A DNA stretch of 64,000 bases, taken from assembly GCA_009926065.1 (NCBI GenBank), contig RFPP01000005.1:1-64000 (forward strand), given 5' to 3'. A model generated the notes under the pieces. It ran no database searches, was not told where the DNA came from, and saw only the letters and a program-made list of their open reading frames with translations. Below are positions 29,544 through 38,560 of this stretch, piece by piece. Each line of letters begins with the position of its first letter. Position 1 is the first letter of the stretch. The position numbers and the translations under genes are program-made. The DNA comes from Flavobacteriaceae bacterium. GTDB taxonomy: Bacteria > Bacteroidota > Bacteroidia > Flavobacteriales > Flavobacteriaceae.

Positions 29544-29587
29544 GCTTTGTTTGTGTCAATTTTATTTGGTTTACCCAATTTATTTCT

Positions 29588-29682
29588 GGGCGTGACCCTC
29601 CGTAAAAACTCCGGGTCGGGCTATTCGCTTTATCTTTTTTTCGCTACGCTCCACAAAAGGATGACGCTGCTATCCCTCACGC
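29588..29682 (-). repeat. Intergenic hairpin repeat, copy B (longer variant)
   Basis: Between lepA and dusB (divergent genes, 256-base gap). Outer arms gcgtga (29590-29595) and tcacgc (29677-29682) pair; an inner pair is atc-tttt (29632 on) with aaaaggat (29655-29662). Read on the - strand it starts GGGATAGCAGCG and ends near GCGAATAGCCC, matching the start and end of copies A and C, with a longer hairpin between them. Confidence 0.55.
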
Positions 29683-29799
29683 AATTAATTTGCAAATATA
29701 GTTTAAATTCAGCACTTTCAAATAGTTGAAATTGGTCTTTATAATATATTCTATTTTCTATTCTCTTAAAACCGCTATCTTTGCAAAAATATTTGAATT

Positions 29800-30789
29800 A
29801 TGCCAAAAATAGGCAACATAATATTACCTGATTTCCCGTTACTTCTCGCGCCAATGGAAGACGTTAGCGATCCGCCATTTCGTAGATTGTGCAAGCAACA
29901 CGGAGCCGATTTAATGTATTCTGAATTCATTTCTTCGGAAGGATTGATTCGCGACGCCATTAAAAGCCGCATGAAATTGGATATTTTCGATTATGAACGC
30001 CCTGTTGGAATTCAAATTTTTGGAGGTGATGAAGAAGCTATGGCACTTTCTTCAAAAATTGTTAGCACCGTAAACCCTGACATTATCGATATTAATTTCG
30101 GTTGTCCCGTAAAAAAAGTCGTTTGCAAAGGCGCCGGAGCTGGAGTACTGAAAGATGTCGATTTGATGATTCGATTGACTAAAGCCGTAATCAAAAGTAC
30201 CGATTTGCCAGTAACCGTAAAAACGCGTTTGGGCTGGGACGATTCTTCCATAAATATTGATGAGGTTGCGGAACGCTTACAAGATATTGGCGTGGCAGCC
30301 TTAAGCATACATGCCCGAACACGCGCCCAAATGTACAAAGGTCATTCCGACTGGTCGCACATTGCTAGAGTGAAAAACAACCCTAGAATTACCATGCCGA
30401 TATTCGGAAACGGCGATATCGACTCTCCTGAAAAAGCACTAAAATTTAAAAATGAATATGGGGTGGACGGAATTATGATTGGACGTGCTGCCATAGGTTA
30501 CCCATGGATTTTTAATGAGATAAAACACTATTTATTAACAGGAGAACATTTGGCTAAACCAACTGTCGTTAACCGAGTGGAAGCAGTCCGAAATCACCTC
30601 ACTTGGGCAATGGATTGGAAAGGCGAACGACTCGGAATTGTAGAAACTAGACCGCATTATGCGAATTATTTTAAAGGAATTCAATCGTTTAAAGAACACC
30701 GCCAAAAATTAGTAACGCTAAGCACACCTGAAGAGTTATTTGCCGCTTTAAATGAAATTGAGGACGTTTATGCGGAATATCAATTTTAA
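29800..30789 (+). CDS. dusB: tRNA-dihydrouridine synthase B
   Basis: 329 aa. FMN-dependent TIM-barrel enzyme that reduces specific uridines in the tRNA D-loop. Recognisable parts: LAPMEDVSDPPFRRLCKQHG at the start, the catalytic C102 in INFGCPVKKVVCKGAGAG, the FMN-binding TVKTRLGWD, LSIHARTRAQMYKG, and FGNGDIDSPEKA. The ATG at 29800 lies 17 bases after the -7 element TATCTTTG (29776-29783). It is convergent with the permease gene, only one base separating the stops. Confidence 0.95.
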   Translation: MPKIGNIILPDFPLLLAPMEDVSDPPFRRLCKQHGADLMYSEFISSEGLIRDAIKSRMKLDIFDYERPVGIQIFGGDEEAMALSSKIVSTVNPDIIDINFGCPVKKVVCKGAGAGVLKDVDLMIRLTKAVIKSTDLPVTVKTRLGWDDSSINIDEVAERLQDIGVAALSIHARTRAQMYKGHSDWSHIARVKNNPRITMPIFGNGDIDSPEKALKFKNEYGVDGIMIGRAAIGYPWIFNEIKHYLLTGEHLAKPTVVNRVEAVRNHLTWAMDWKGERLGIVETRPHYANYFKGIQSFKEHRQKLVTLSTPEELFAALNEIEDVYAEYQF

Positions 30790-30790
30790 A

Positions 30791-31990
30791 CTATTCCAAT
30801 AATTTCTTACTCACGCGACTACTCGCAATCAACGAAGCGATAAAGCCTAACGAGATGATAGTTCCTAAAACTATTACCACATTTTTAAACAGAAAATCCA
30901 CTGGATAGGCTAGTGAAGGCGTGATCATAATTACTTCAAATTGCTGTTGGATTAACACCAACACCACCCCAATTGATAGTCCAAAAAGGCCACCCAAAAT
31001 ACTGAGTAATGTCCCTTGGAGTAGGAATATTTTTCTCAAATCTTTCACCTCTGTTCCTAAATTATAGAGCGTTTTTAAATTCCCGCGTTTGTCTAAAATC
31101 ATCATGATAATGGCTCCCGCAAGTGTAAATAACGTAAGAATAATCACAAGGGTAAACAGCAAGTAAATCGCAGTATTTTCGGTATTAAGCATTTTGTACA
31201 AAGCGTCATTGAGTTGCGCTCTGTTTTTAATCGTAATTTTATTGTTGAAGATATTTTGTAGCTGCTCTTTTACTTTATTTTCGTCGGCATTGGGTTTTAA
31301 TTTTAATTCCAATGTTGTAATTTGGGTGGGTTGAAAACCAAGTAATTCTCGTGCCACATCAATATCTGCAAAGACATATTTAGAATCTAAATCTTCGCTT
31401 ACGGCATAAATTCCAACAGGGTTTAAACCGATTTTTACAAACGCATCGTCAGGGTTTTCTATAGTTCCTTTTCCTGGTTTTGGTGCAAATACCTCAAACG
31501 GATTATTGAAATCGAAAATTCCAAGCGATAACTTTTGGGAAATTCCATATCCCACAACTACTTGCGAAGTGTTTGGGCTTAGCCATTGTCCGTTGAATAA
31601 GCTTTTTTGAACGTTGCTCACTTTGGTAAACGTAGAATCAACACCTTTCAAATAAGAAAATTGCTCTTTGCCATCAAACATAAAAAGTGCTCGTTCCTCA
31701 ACTATTTTACTGAAAGATGCCACCCCATCAATGGCATTAATTTTTTGCTCTTGAGTTGGTGAAATGGTGTAGGATTTTCCTAAAGTGCTATTAATTTTTA
31801 AATCGGGGTCAAAGTCATTACTGAACGACAAACTGAAATTCACCAACCCGCTAAAAATCGATAATACTACAAATAAAACCATTGAGCTAACAATAATTCC
31901 AAGCGAAGCAATGCCATTAATAATGTTGATTGCATTATTTTTATTGGCACTTTTCAGGTAGCGCTTGGCTATGTAATAAGGGAAGTTCAA
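30791..31990 (-). CDS. ABC transporter permease, FtsX/LolE family
   Basis: 399 aa. One N-terminal membrane helix (IASLGIIVSSMVLFVVLSIFSG) with the family start YYIAKRYLKSANKNNAINI, a large periplasmic domain (~50-260), then three C-terminal helices of the FtsX domain (~270-395). It resembles LolC/LolE, which moves lipoproteins out of the inner membrane; the ATPase partner is not in this window. Translation starts at TTG (31988-31990), one base after the rbfA stop, so the two genes form an operon. Confidence 0.85.
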   Translation of the reverse strand: MNFPYYIAKRYLKSANKNNAINIINGIASLGIIVSSMVLFVVLSIFSGLVNFSLSFSNDFDPDLKINSTLGKSYTISPTQEQKINAIDGVASFSKIVEERALFMFDGKEQFSYLKGVDSTFTKVSNVQKSLFNGQWLSPNTSQVVVGYGISQKLSLGIFDFNNPFEVFAPKPGKGTIENPDDAFVKIGLNPVGIYAVSEDLDSKYVFADIDVARELLGFQPTQITTLELKLKPNADENKVKEQLQNIFNNKITIKNRAQLNDALYKMLNTENTAIYLLFTLVIILTLFTLAGAIIMMILDKRGNLKTLYNLGTEVKDLRKIFLLQGTLLSILGGLFGLSIGVVLVLIQQQFEVIMITPSLAYPVDFLFKNVVIVLGTIISLGFIASLIASSRVSKKLLE

Positions 31991-31991
31991 T

Positions 31992-32384
31992 TTAGGTTGC
32001 TCTTCGTTTTTCTAAAAGATCGCGGTTTTCGATTGGATTTTCTTTTGCCGCCAAGGCGTTATCAATCTTTTCGATATAGTCTAGGGAATCGTCAATGAAG
32101 AAAGTTAAATTAGGCACTTTTCTCAATTGTAGTCGCACGCGTTGAGACAAATCGTGTTTTATTAATTTGGTATTGGATTTTATTGCGGCCAATGTTTCTG
32201 CGGCTTTTTCTTGTGGGAAAATGCTTAAATGAACGGTTGCAACCGATAAATCAGAAGTCACGACCACTTTTGACACGGAAATAATCAAGTTAGAAATTCC
32301 ATTTTTACGAATTTCACCTTGTAAAATGTCCACCAAATCGTTTTGGATTACGCCACCTATTTTTTTCTGTCTATTTGTTTCCAT
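31992..32384 (-). CDS. rbfA: Ribosome-binding factor A
   Basis: 130 aa from the ATG at 32384 (METNRQKKIGGVIQNDLVDIL). A KH-like RbfA fold with LIISVSKVVVTSDLSVATVHLSI and LRKVPNLTFFIDDSLDY, the conserved RxxPxLxFxxDxS motif. It binds the 30S subunit and helps 16S rRNA 5'-end maturation. An ATG five codons upstream would add MYFCT, which is not family-like. It is followed by the LolE-like permease gene, as in other flavobacteria. Confidence 0.93.
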   Translation of the reverse strand: METNRQKKIGGVIQNDLVDILQGEIRKNGISNLIISVSKVVVTSDLSVATVHLSIFPQEKAAETLAAIKSNTKLIKHDLSQRVRLQLRKVPNLTFFIDDSLDYIEKIDNALAAKENPIENRDLLEKRRAT

Positions 32385-32475
32385 AGTGCAAAAATACAAT
32401 TTTTTTGAGTTCTAGCGTTTCAAAGGTGCAAAGCGATAAAGTTTTTTATCTTTGTTCGATAAAATTGCATTTATA

Positions 32476-32877
32476 ATGAGAAAAATTGAACATATTGGAA
32501 TTGCGGTAAACAGCCTTGAAGTTTCGAATTTAGTATTCGAAAAACTCTTTGGCGCCCCAGCCTATAAATTGGAATTGGTAGAAAGTGAAGGCGTTAAAAC
32601 TTCCTTTTTTATGAATGGGCCTAACAAAATTGAATTGCTGGAAGCTACAAACCCGGAGAGTCCAATTGCTAAATTCCTTGAGAAAAAGGGCGAGGGAATT
32701 CACCACATCGCTTTTGATGTGGAAGATATCGTTTCAGAAATAGCGCGATTAAAAGCAGAAGGTTTTGTAGTTTTAAATGAAGTTCCTAAGAAAGGCGCCG
32801 ACAATAAATTAGTTGCTTTTCTTCATCCAAAAACCACCAATGGCGTTTTGATTGAGCTTTGTCAGGAAATGAAGTAA
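32476..32877 (+). CDS. mce: Methylmalonyl-CoA epimerase
   Basis: 133 aa. Two-module VOC-fold enzyme that interconverts (2R)- and (2S)-methylmalonyl-CoA in propionate metabolism. Metal-ligand positions are visible: His in IEHIGIAV, Gln/Glu in NKIELLEA, His in GIHHIAFDVED and Glu in GVLIELCQE. The ATG at 32476 fits the family; the -7 element TATCTTTG (32447-32454) covers an upstream in-frame ATG-like codon and excludes it. No methylmalonyl-CoA mutase genes are nearby. Confidence 0.92.
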   Translation: MRKIEHIGIAVNSLEVSNLVFEKLFGAPAYKLELVESEGVKTSFFMNGPNKIELLEATNPESPIAKFLEKKGEGIHHIAFDVEDIVSEIARLKAEGFVVLNEVPKKGADNKLVAFLHPKTTNGVLIELCQEMK

Positions 32878-32977
32878 ATGGATTGAAGGTTTGAATTTAT
32901 TCGGAAAGTAAACCTGAATCCCTTTCAAAAAGATTTGCAGAGAATCAAAAATAGTAGTAATATTGCACCTCGTTAAA

Positions 32978-33051
32978 GGTCCTATAGCTCATTCGGTTAG
33001 AGCAACTGACTCATAATCAGTAGGTGCTTGGTTCGATTCCAAGTGGGACCA
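32978..33051 (+). tRNA. tRNA with CAT anticodon (Met, or Ile2 after lysidine modification)
   Basis: 74 nt cloverleaf: acceptor GGTCCTA/TGGGACC, D-stem GCTC/GAGC, anticodon stem ACTGA/TCAGT enclosing CTCATAA, T-arm CTTGG-TTCGATT-CCAAG and discriminator A. The anticodon is CAT. It is not initiator-like in form. Sequence alone does not settle elongator Met versus Ile2. The CCA end is not encoded (ACG follows). Confidence 0.93.
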
Positions 33052-33059
33052 CGAAAATC

Positions 33060-33089
33060 AAAAGACTTCACAGCAATGTGGGGTCTTTT
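33060..33089 (+). terminator. Hairpin terminator after the tRNA gene
   Basis: aaaagac (33060-33066) pairs with gtctttt (33083-33089); inner ttcac can pair with gtggg using wobble. A T tract follows. Confidence 0.7.
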
Positions 33090-33097
33090 TTGTTCAA

Positions 33098-33118
33098 ATA
33101 GTTTGCACATAGTTTGCA
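33098..33118. repeat. Short direct repeat downstream of the tRNA
   Basis: ATAGTTTGCA occurs twice (33098-33107 and 33109-33118), 11 bp apart start to start. It lies ~47 bases past the tRNA 3' end. Arm-type sites of tyrosine integrases can look like this, but no integrase is present in the window. Confidence 0.5.
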
Positions 33119-33193
33119 AAACTTGACATTACAATAATATGGCTATTCCAACTCTTACTTTATTTTTCTATATTTGATGTAAAATCATTTTAA

Positions 33194-36004
33194 ATGAAAG
33201 CATCTTTTTCTTTTTTAATTCTATTAATTTATTCGTTTGCCTTAGGGCAAAATCCAAGTCAATATGTAAACCCTTTTATAGGAACTGGCGGTCACGGCCA
33301 CACGTTTCCCGGTGCCACGCTTCCCTTTGGAATGGTGCAATTGTCTCCCGATACCCGAATTGATGGCAGTTGGGACGGTTGTTCCGGTTACCATTATTCG
33401 GATAATGTAATTTACGGGTTCTCCCACACGCATTTAAACGGAACGGGTGTTTCTGATTATGGAGACATTATGATAATGCCCACCATGGGCAAATCTTCAT
33501 TAGATTATAAAGACTATTCTTCAAAATTTTCTCATCAAAATGAAAAAGCAAGCGCCGGATTTTATACTGTGAAATTAGACAAACACAATATCGATGTTCG
33601 TTTAACAGCTTCAACTCGCATTGGCTTTCACGAATATACTTTTAATACTGCCGGTCAAGCCAATATTGTTCTCGATTTAAATCACCGTGATAAATTAATA
33701 GAAGGAAATGTTCGAGTAATTGATAGTAAAACCATTGAAATTCTCAGAAGAAGCGAAGCCTGGGCAAAAGATCAATATGTGTATGCCCGAATTGAATTCA
33801 GCGTGCCATTGGAAGTGACCTTATCAAAAGGAGAAAACTCAAAATCAGAAGGATTATATAAAGGAAATGAAGTTGCTTTGAGTTTTTCCAAACAAGTCAA
33901 AAAAGGCGAAAAAATTTTCGTGAAAGTGTCGTTATCTCCAACTGGATTTGAAGGAGCAAAACTAAACAGTTCCGAAATTATAGGATGGGATTTTGAAAAA
34001 GTAAAAAAGGAAGCGGAGCAAAAATGGAATTCAGAATTATCGAAAATCCAAATTACATCAGACAATAATGATAAAAAAACGGTTTTCTACACGGCTTTAT
34101 ACCACACCATGATGCAACCGAATATTTCACAAGATTTAGATAAAAAATACCGCGGCAGAGACAACAAAATCCATGTTGCCGAAGGATTTGATTACTATTC
34201 TGTATTCTCACTTTGGGATACCTTTCGAGCCGCACATCCACTATACACATTGATTGACAAAAAACGAACTGCCGATTTTATTAATACGTTTTTAATGCAA
34301 TACGAGCAAGGTGGTAGATTGCCCGTTTGGGAATTGGCTTCCAATGAAACCGATTGTATGATTGGCTATCATTCCGTGTCGGTTATGGCCGATGCGATGG
34401 CAAAAGGAATTAAAGGGTTCGATTACGAAAAGTGTTTTGAAGCCGCTAAACATTCGGCCATGCTCGATCATTTAGGTTTGGACGCGTATAAAAAACAGGG
34501 ATTTATTTCGATGGACGACGAACACGAAAGCGTTTCCAAAACATTGGAATATGCTTACGATGATTGGTGTATTGCACAAATGGCAGAAATTTTGAATAAA
34601 AAAGAAGACTACAATTATTTTATGAAACGCTCCCAGAGTTGGAAAAATGTCTTCGATTGGAATGCCGGTTTCATGCGCCCAAAGAAAAACGGCGGTTGGA
34701 ACAAGCCTTTTGATCCAAGGGAAATCAATAATAATTTTACCGAAGGCAACTCGTGGCAATATTCGTTTTTCGTACCTCAAGATATTCCTGGCATGATTGA
34801 AGCATATGGCGGAAAATATAAGTTTGAAGCCAAACTCGACGAGATGTTCAACAGCGAAAGTAAAACAACAGGTCGTGAGCAAGCCGATGTTACGGGATTA
34901 ATTGGTCAGTATGCTCATGGAAATGAGCCGAGTCACCACATGGCGTATTTGTACAATTATGTTGGGAAGCCAGAAAAAACGACAGAAAAAGTGCATTATA
35001 TTTTAGAAAATTTCTACAAAAATGCCCCAGACGGATTAATTGGAAATGAAGACTGCGGACAAATGAGCGCTTGGTATGTGTTGAGTTCAATGGGGATTTA
35101 TGCCGTTACGCCTGGAATACCCCAATGGAGAGTAACGCAATCTAGTTTTGATTCTATCAAAGTTAATTTTGAAGATAAAACAACCAAAGAAATTTCCAAA
35201 AAAACACCTGTTAAAGCAATGGAAAATTTTGGTATAAATAGTAATCACAAAGATATTGCTGTAGGTTATTCTTATGATGAAATAATTCCAGTTCCACTAA
35301 TCCAAGCGGAAAGCAAAGCGTTTAAAGATAAAATGTCGATTGACATTGTTTCACAAAATCCAACAGATAAATTATATTATTATATTGAAAAGAATAATGA
35401 ATCCAAATCGGCTAAAATTTGGGAAGCATATAGAGGCCAAATAATTATAGATTCGAATACGGAGATTTTAGCCAAATCTCAGAATGAAAATGAAAATAGC
35501 GCAATTATTTCCGCTAAATTCTACAAAAAACCAACCAATTACACCATCGAGTTAAAATCGAAATACAATCCGCAATATACTGCCGGTGGTGATGAAGGAA
35601 TTATAGACGGAATTAACGGAACTGAAAATTGGCGAAAAGGCGAGTGGCAAGGATATCAAAGTCAGGATTTTGAAGCCATAATCGATTTGAAAACCGAGAA
35701 AAACGTTTCCAATTTCAGCGCTACTTTTCTACAAGATTCGGGTTCGTGGATTTTAATGCCAACGAAAGTCGACTATTATGTGTCGAACGACAATGTGAAT
35801 TTTACCTTGGTAGGAAGTGTAAATAATTCAATCAGTCCAAAATACTCAGTAAATAAAATTGAGAATTTCGAATACCAATTGCCTCAAGAATTAAAAGCAA
35901 AATATGTTAAAGTGAAAGCTTATAATTTTGGCAAACTTCCCGATTGGCATCTTGGTGCAGGTGGCGATGCCTTTATTTTTATTGATGAAATAACGATTAA
36001 GTAA
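33194..36004 (+). CDS. GH92 family alpha-1,2-mannosidase, secreted
   Basis: 936 aa. Signal peptide (MKASFSFLILLIYSFALGQ). The family N-terminal sandwich starts YVNPFIGTGGHGHTFPGA and LPFGMVQLSPDT. The catalytic (alpha/alpha)6 domain includes VWELASNETDCMIGYHS, FTEGNSWQYSFFVPQD, HGNEPSHHMAYLYNY and GNEDCGQMSAWYVLSSMGIY, the last carrying the acidic residues of this inverting, calcium-dependent family. The final ~170 residues add a chitobiase-like linker and a discoidin (F5/8-like) module (YTAGGDEGIIDGINGTENW). Acts on mannose-containing glycans in the periplasm or outside. No SusC/D pair is nearby. Promoter -7 TATATTTG at 33169-33176. The nitrilase gene follows after seven bases. Confidence 0.95.
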   Translation: MKASFSFLILLIYSFALGQNPSQYVNPFIGTGGHGHTFPGATLPFGMVQLSPDTRIDGSWDGCSGYHYSDNVIYGFSHTHLNGTGVSDYGDIMIMPTMGKSSLDYKDYSSKFSHQNEKASAGFYTVKLDKHNIDVRLTASTRIGFHEYTFNTAGQANIVLDLNHRDKLIEGNVRVIDSKTIEILRRSEAWAKDQYVYARIEFSVPLEVTLSKGENSKSEGLYKGNEVALSFSKQVKKGEKIFVKVSLSPTGFEGAKLNSSEIIGWDFEKVKKEAEQKWNSELSKIQITSDNNDKKTVFYTALYHTMMQPNISQDLDKKYRGRDNKIHVAEGFDYYSVFSLWDTFRAAHPLYTLIDKKRTADFINTFLMQYEQGGRLPVWELASNETDCMIGYHSVSVMADAMAKGIKGFDYEKCFEAAKHSAMLDHLGLDAYKKQGFISMDDEHESVSKTLEYAYDDWCIAQMAEILNKKEDYNYFMKRSQSWKNVFDWNAGFMRPKKNGGWNKPFDPREINNNFTEGNSWQYSFFVPQDIPGMIEAYGGKYKFEAKLDEMFNSESKTTGREQADVTGLIGQYAHGNEPSHHMAYLYNYVGKPEKTTEKVHYILENFYKNAPDGLIGNEDCGQMSAWYVLSSMGIYAVTPGIPQWRVTQSSFDSIKVNFEDKTTKEISKKTPVKAMENFGINSNHKDIAVGYSYDEIIPVPLIQAESKAFKDKMSIDIVSQNPTDKLYYYIEKNNESKSAKIWEAYRGQIIIDSNTEILAKSQNENENSAIISAKFYKKPTNYTIELKSKYNPQYTAGGDEGIIDGINGTENWRKGEWQGYQSQDFEAIIDLKTEKNVSNFSATFLQDSGSWILMPTKVDYYVSNDNVNFTLVGSVNNSISPKYSVNKIENFEYQLPQELKAKYVKVKAYNFGKLPDWHLGAGGDAFIFIDEITIK

Positions 36005-36011
36005 AGCAACC

Positions 36012-36773
36012 ATGAAAATCGCATTAATCCAAGCACCATTATTTTGGGAAAACCCAAAGCAAAATCGGAATTATTTCGATGAAAAAATCAATTCTATTAC
36101 TGAAACTATCGATTTGATTGTCCTTCCAGAAATGTTCACTTCTGGGTTTACTATGAATCCAAAATCCGTTGCTGAAGTCATGCAAGGCGAAACCATTTTG
36201 TGGTTACAAGCATTGGCGAAAGCCAAAAATTCGGCAATCACCGGAAGTTTGGTAATTGAAGAAAATGGGAATTTCTATAATCGGTTGGTGTTTGTTTTTC
36301 CATCAGGAGAAATTAAAAACTACGATAAAAAACACTTGTTTATGTTAGCCGGAGAGGATAAAGCCTACACTTCAGGATTCCAAAAAATGCTGATTGATTA
36401 CAAAGGATTTAAAATTTGTCCGCTCATTTGCTACGATTTACGTTTTCCAGTTTTTGCAAGAAATACCGAAGACTATGATGTTTTGATATACGTTGCCAAT
36501 TGGCCAAAACCAAGAATTAATGCTTGGGACGCCCTATTAAAAGCCCGCGCTATTGAAAACATGAGTTATACCATTGGAGTAAATAGAATTGGCGAAGACC
36601 CAAATAAACATAATTATCCAGGGCATTCTCAAGTGATCGATGAATTAGGAAATTACCTGATTGAGCCTCAAGAAACCGAAGGCATTTTTATTAGTACTTT
36701 AAACAAAAAAACACTGGTTGCAACCCGACAAAAGTTTGGTTTTTTGAACGATCGAGATACGTTTACAATGTAG
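36012..36773 (+). CDS. Omega-amidase/nitrilase-family amidohydrolase
   Basis: 253 aa. Carbon-nitrogen hydrolase with the complete Glu-Lys-Cys triad: E40 (IVLPEMFTSGF), K106 (YDKKHLF) and C140 (CPLICYDLRFPVFARN). Closest by motif to NIT2/YafV omega-amidases, which hydrolyse alpha-ketoglutaramate and alpha-ketosuccinamate. Ends QKFGFLNDRDTFTM, typical of the YafV group. It starts seven bases after the GH92 gene, so it is cotranscribed even though the functions appear unrelated. Confidence 0.9.
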   Translation: MKIALIQAPLFWENPKQNRNYFDEKINSITETIDLIVLPEMFTSGFTMNPKSVAEVMQGETILWLQALAKAKNSAITGSLVIEENGNFYNRLVFVFPSGEIKNYDKKHLFMLAGEDKAYTSGFQKMLIDYKGFKICPLICYDLRFPVFARNTEDYDVLIYVANWPKPRINAWDALLKARAIENMSYTIGVNRIGEDPNKHNYPGHSQVIDELGNYLIEPQETEGIFISTLNKKTLVATRQKFGFLNDRDTFTM

Positions 36774-36774
36774 T

Positions 36775-38373
36775 TTACCGCGACAAATCAAAAGTTTGAT
36801 CCACATCCCAATTGCCGCGAACATCAATTTCTTTGGGAAAATAAATCACTTCTTCGGGCTGTCGCCTTTCTAAGAAATTCCCAGAATCCCACTCTTTATT
36901 TCCATTGGCATCATAAATCACGCGAAGGGTATATTTTGCAGGTTCTAAAAACATAAAATCTACGAAATTGACTTTGTCTAAAAATTCAGAAGTAACCACA
37001 TCTCCTCTATCATTGGTTAATTGAACAATGACGGGAAACTGTTTTACATTGGATAAATTCACCCGTAAATTCCCATAATCAGTGGTGTTTCTTGTATTTA
37101 CCTTATAGGATAACGTATCGTTTTTTTGACCTAGATAATCGGTTAATGCTCCAGGAAGCAACTGAAATCTATAACTTTGCAAAGGCTCTTTTGGAATATC
37201 AAATTTTAATTCTTGATTATAAATATCATAACTTGTCGTGAATTTCACATTTACAGAATCTTTATCGGTAACCTTAATTTTAGATTCATCAAATTTCACT
37301 AACGGGCGAGTGGAATAAATTGTAAATTGATCTAATTTAGATAATCCCAAGCTCGTTTTTGCAGAAAAACTTAAGGTGTCCTTCTTCTGTACGGTTTTCT
37401 TAAAGGTATACGATTTATTGTAATTTTCATTGGCTACAGCCAAATTTAAAGAATCAGCTTTTATTGGTTTATACCAAACTTGAACAGAATCTTTAGATGG
37501 ATATTTAGTTACAATTGACGGTATAATTTCATTCCCTTTTTTTAGTACCACTTTCATGTTTTTCGGATTTCCTTCGTAGCCTAAAATCAATTTATTTCCG
37601 GTAGTTTGAAAAGGTTTTACAGTTTTAAAAGCCAAAACTTCCTTGAATAATTTTAATTCAAATAGGCTGTCATTTGGAATAGTAACCAACTGTTTTCTGA
37701 ACCCAATTTTATCGTCCTTCGGATTGAATTTATTGTTGCCATTGGCATCTTTCATCGCAATCAAAAGGTATTTACCCGCTTTTACATTTTCAATTTTAAA
37801 GGTTTTCAAACTGTCCAAAGTATTGGTAATGTATCTCGGAACGGTTTTATAAACTACCGAATCATTGAATTTATCATTCACTTCATACAACATAACCGAT
37901 ACAAACGAATCTTCCTTTTTATTCAACGCATCTTTAATCGTTCCGCCCACTTTCAACGAATCGATGTAGCTCCCCGTAGAAAAAATATACTTGAACTGGT
38001 TGTATGGATTCCCCTCGTTATTGTCCTCGATACTTTGTCCAAAATTGAAACTATAGGTCGTATTTTCTTGTAAAGTATCTTTAATTTTAATGTTAATTAT
38101 TTTGCTCGGAGTGAGCGGAGAAACCTCAGGATTGTATTTCAATGGTGGAGAAATAATCAGCTGCTTGTTTAGGTTTTTCAATTTTACGTATTCGTCAAAC
38201 GTCAAATTTATTTCCTTCCCTTTAAAATTCACACTTAAATTTTTTGGGAAACTCGCTTTCAAAACGGGTGCAATAGTATCTTTTAACCCGCCAGTAATAT
38301 AGCCGCGTTTAGCGCAACCAATAACGGTCAGCGCCAATAAAATAAAAATATACCTGATTTTGTTTTTCAACAT
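36775..38373 (-). CDS. Lipoprotein with SbsA Ig-like domain
   Basis: 532 aa. Signal peptide ends in a lipobox LTVIGC (lipidated C20). The N-terminal ~100 residues form a bacterial Ig-like (SbsA-type) domain: DTIAPVLKASFPKNLSVNF, INLTFDEYVKL, TTYSFNFGQSI. The rest is beta-rich repeats with calcium-like loops (MKDANGNNKFNPKDDKIGF and YDANGNKEWDSGNF). Widely conserved in Flavobacteriaceae as an Ig-like domain protein of unknown role, presumably facing the periplasm or surface. Convergent with the nitrilase gene, one base between stops. Confidence 0.85.
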   Translation of the reverse strand: MLKNKIRYIFILLALTVIGCAKRGYITGGLKDTIAPVLKASFPKNLSVNFKGKEINLTFDEYVKLKNLNKQLIISPPLKYNPEVSPLTPSKIINIKIKDTLQENTTYSFNFGQSIEDNNEGNPYNQFKYIFSTGSYIDSLKVGGTIKDALNKKEDSFVSVMLYEVNDKFNDSVVYKTVPRYITNTLDSLKTFKIENVKAGKYLLIAMKDANGNNKFNPKDDKIGFRKQLVTIPNDSLFELKLFKEVLAFKTVKPFQTTGNKLILGYEGNPKNMKVVLKKGNEIIPSIVTKYPSKDSVQVWYKPIKADSLNLAVANENYNKSYTFKKTVQKKDTLSFSAKTSLGLSKLDQFTIYSTRPLVKFDESKIKVTDKDSVNVKFTTSYDIYNQELKFDIPKEPLQSYRFQLLPGALTDYLGQKNDTLSYKVNTRNTTDYGNLRVNLSNVKQFPVIVQLTNDRGDVVTSEFLDKVNFVDFMFLEPAKYTLRVIYDANGNKEWDSGNFLERRQPEEVIYFPKEIDVRGNWDVDQTFDLSR

Positions 38374-38443
38374 GAGTTTCTAAATTTGACGACACAAATT
38401 AACAATTATATTTTCTGTATTCGAAATCTTTTGACTTTTTATT

Positions 38444-38512
38444 GGGAGCTAATCCGGCTATCATTCCAAATCCTCGCTAAAAAGCTCGGGATTTTCCCTT
38501 CTATCCGGGCTA
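38444..38512 (-). repeat. Intergenic hairpin repeat, copy C
   Basis: 69 bases; on the - strand TAGCCCGGATAGAAGG begins the element, a stem joins aaatcccgagc with gcgaggattt around a tttta loop, and GCCGGATTAGCTCCC ends it. It matches copy A (8936-8999) at about two thirds of positions over the full length with the same hairpin layout. It lies in the 187-base gap between the lipoprotein gene and the RND permease terminator. Confidence 0.65.
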
Positions 38513-38521
38513 AAAACAAAA

Positions 38522-38547
38522 AAATCCCCGTTTCTCAACAGGGATTT
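38522..38547 (-). terminator. Hairpin terminator of the efflux operon
   Basis: On the - strand aaatccc (38541-38547) pairs with gggattt (38522-38528), followed by a T run; it lies 13 bases past the RND permease stop. Confidence 0.75.
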
Positions 38548-38560
38548 AATTTATTTATAT

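Noticed and set aside
33060..33180. A mobile element next to the tRNA.
   Set aside because: No integrase, transposase or second tRNA end; only short repeats are present.
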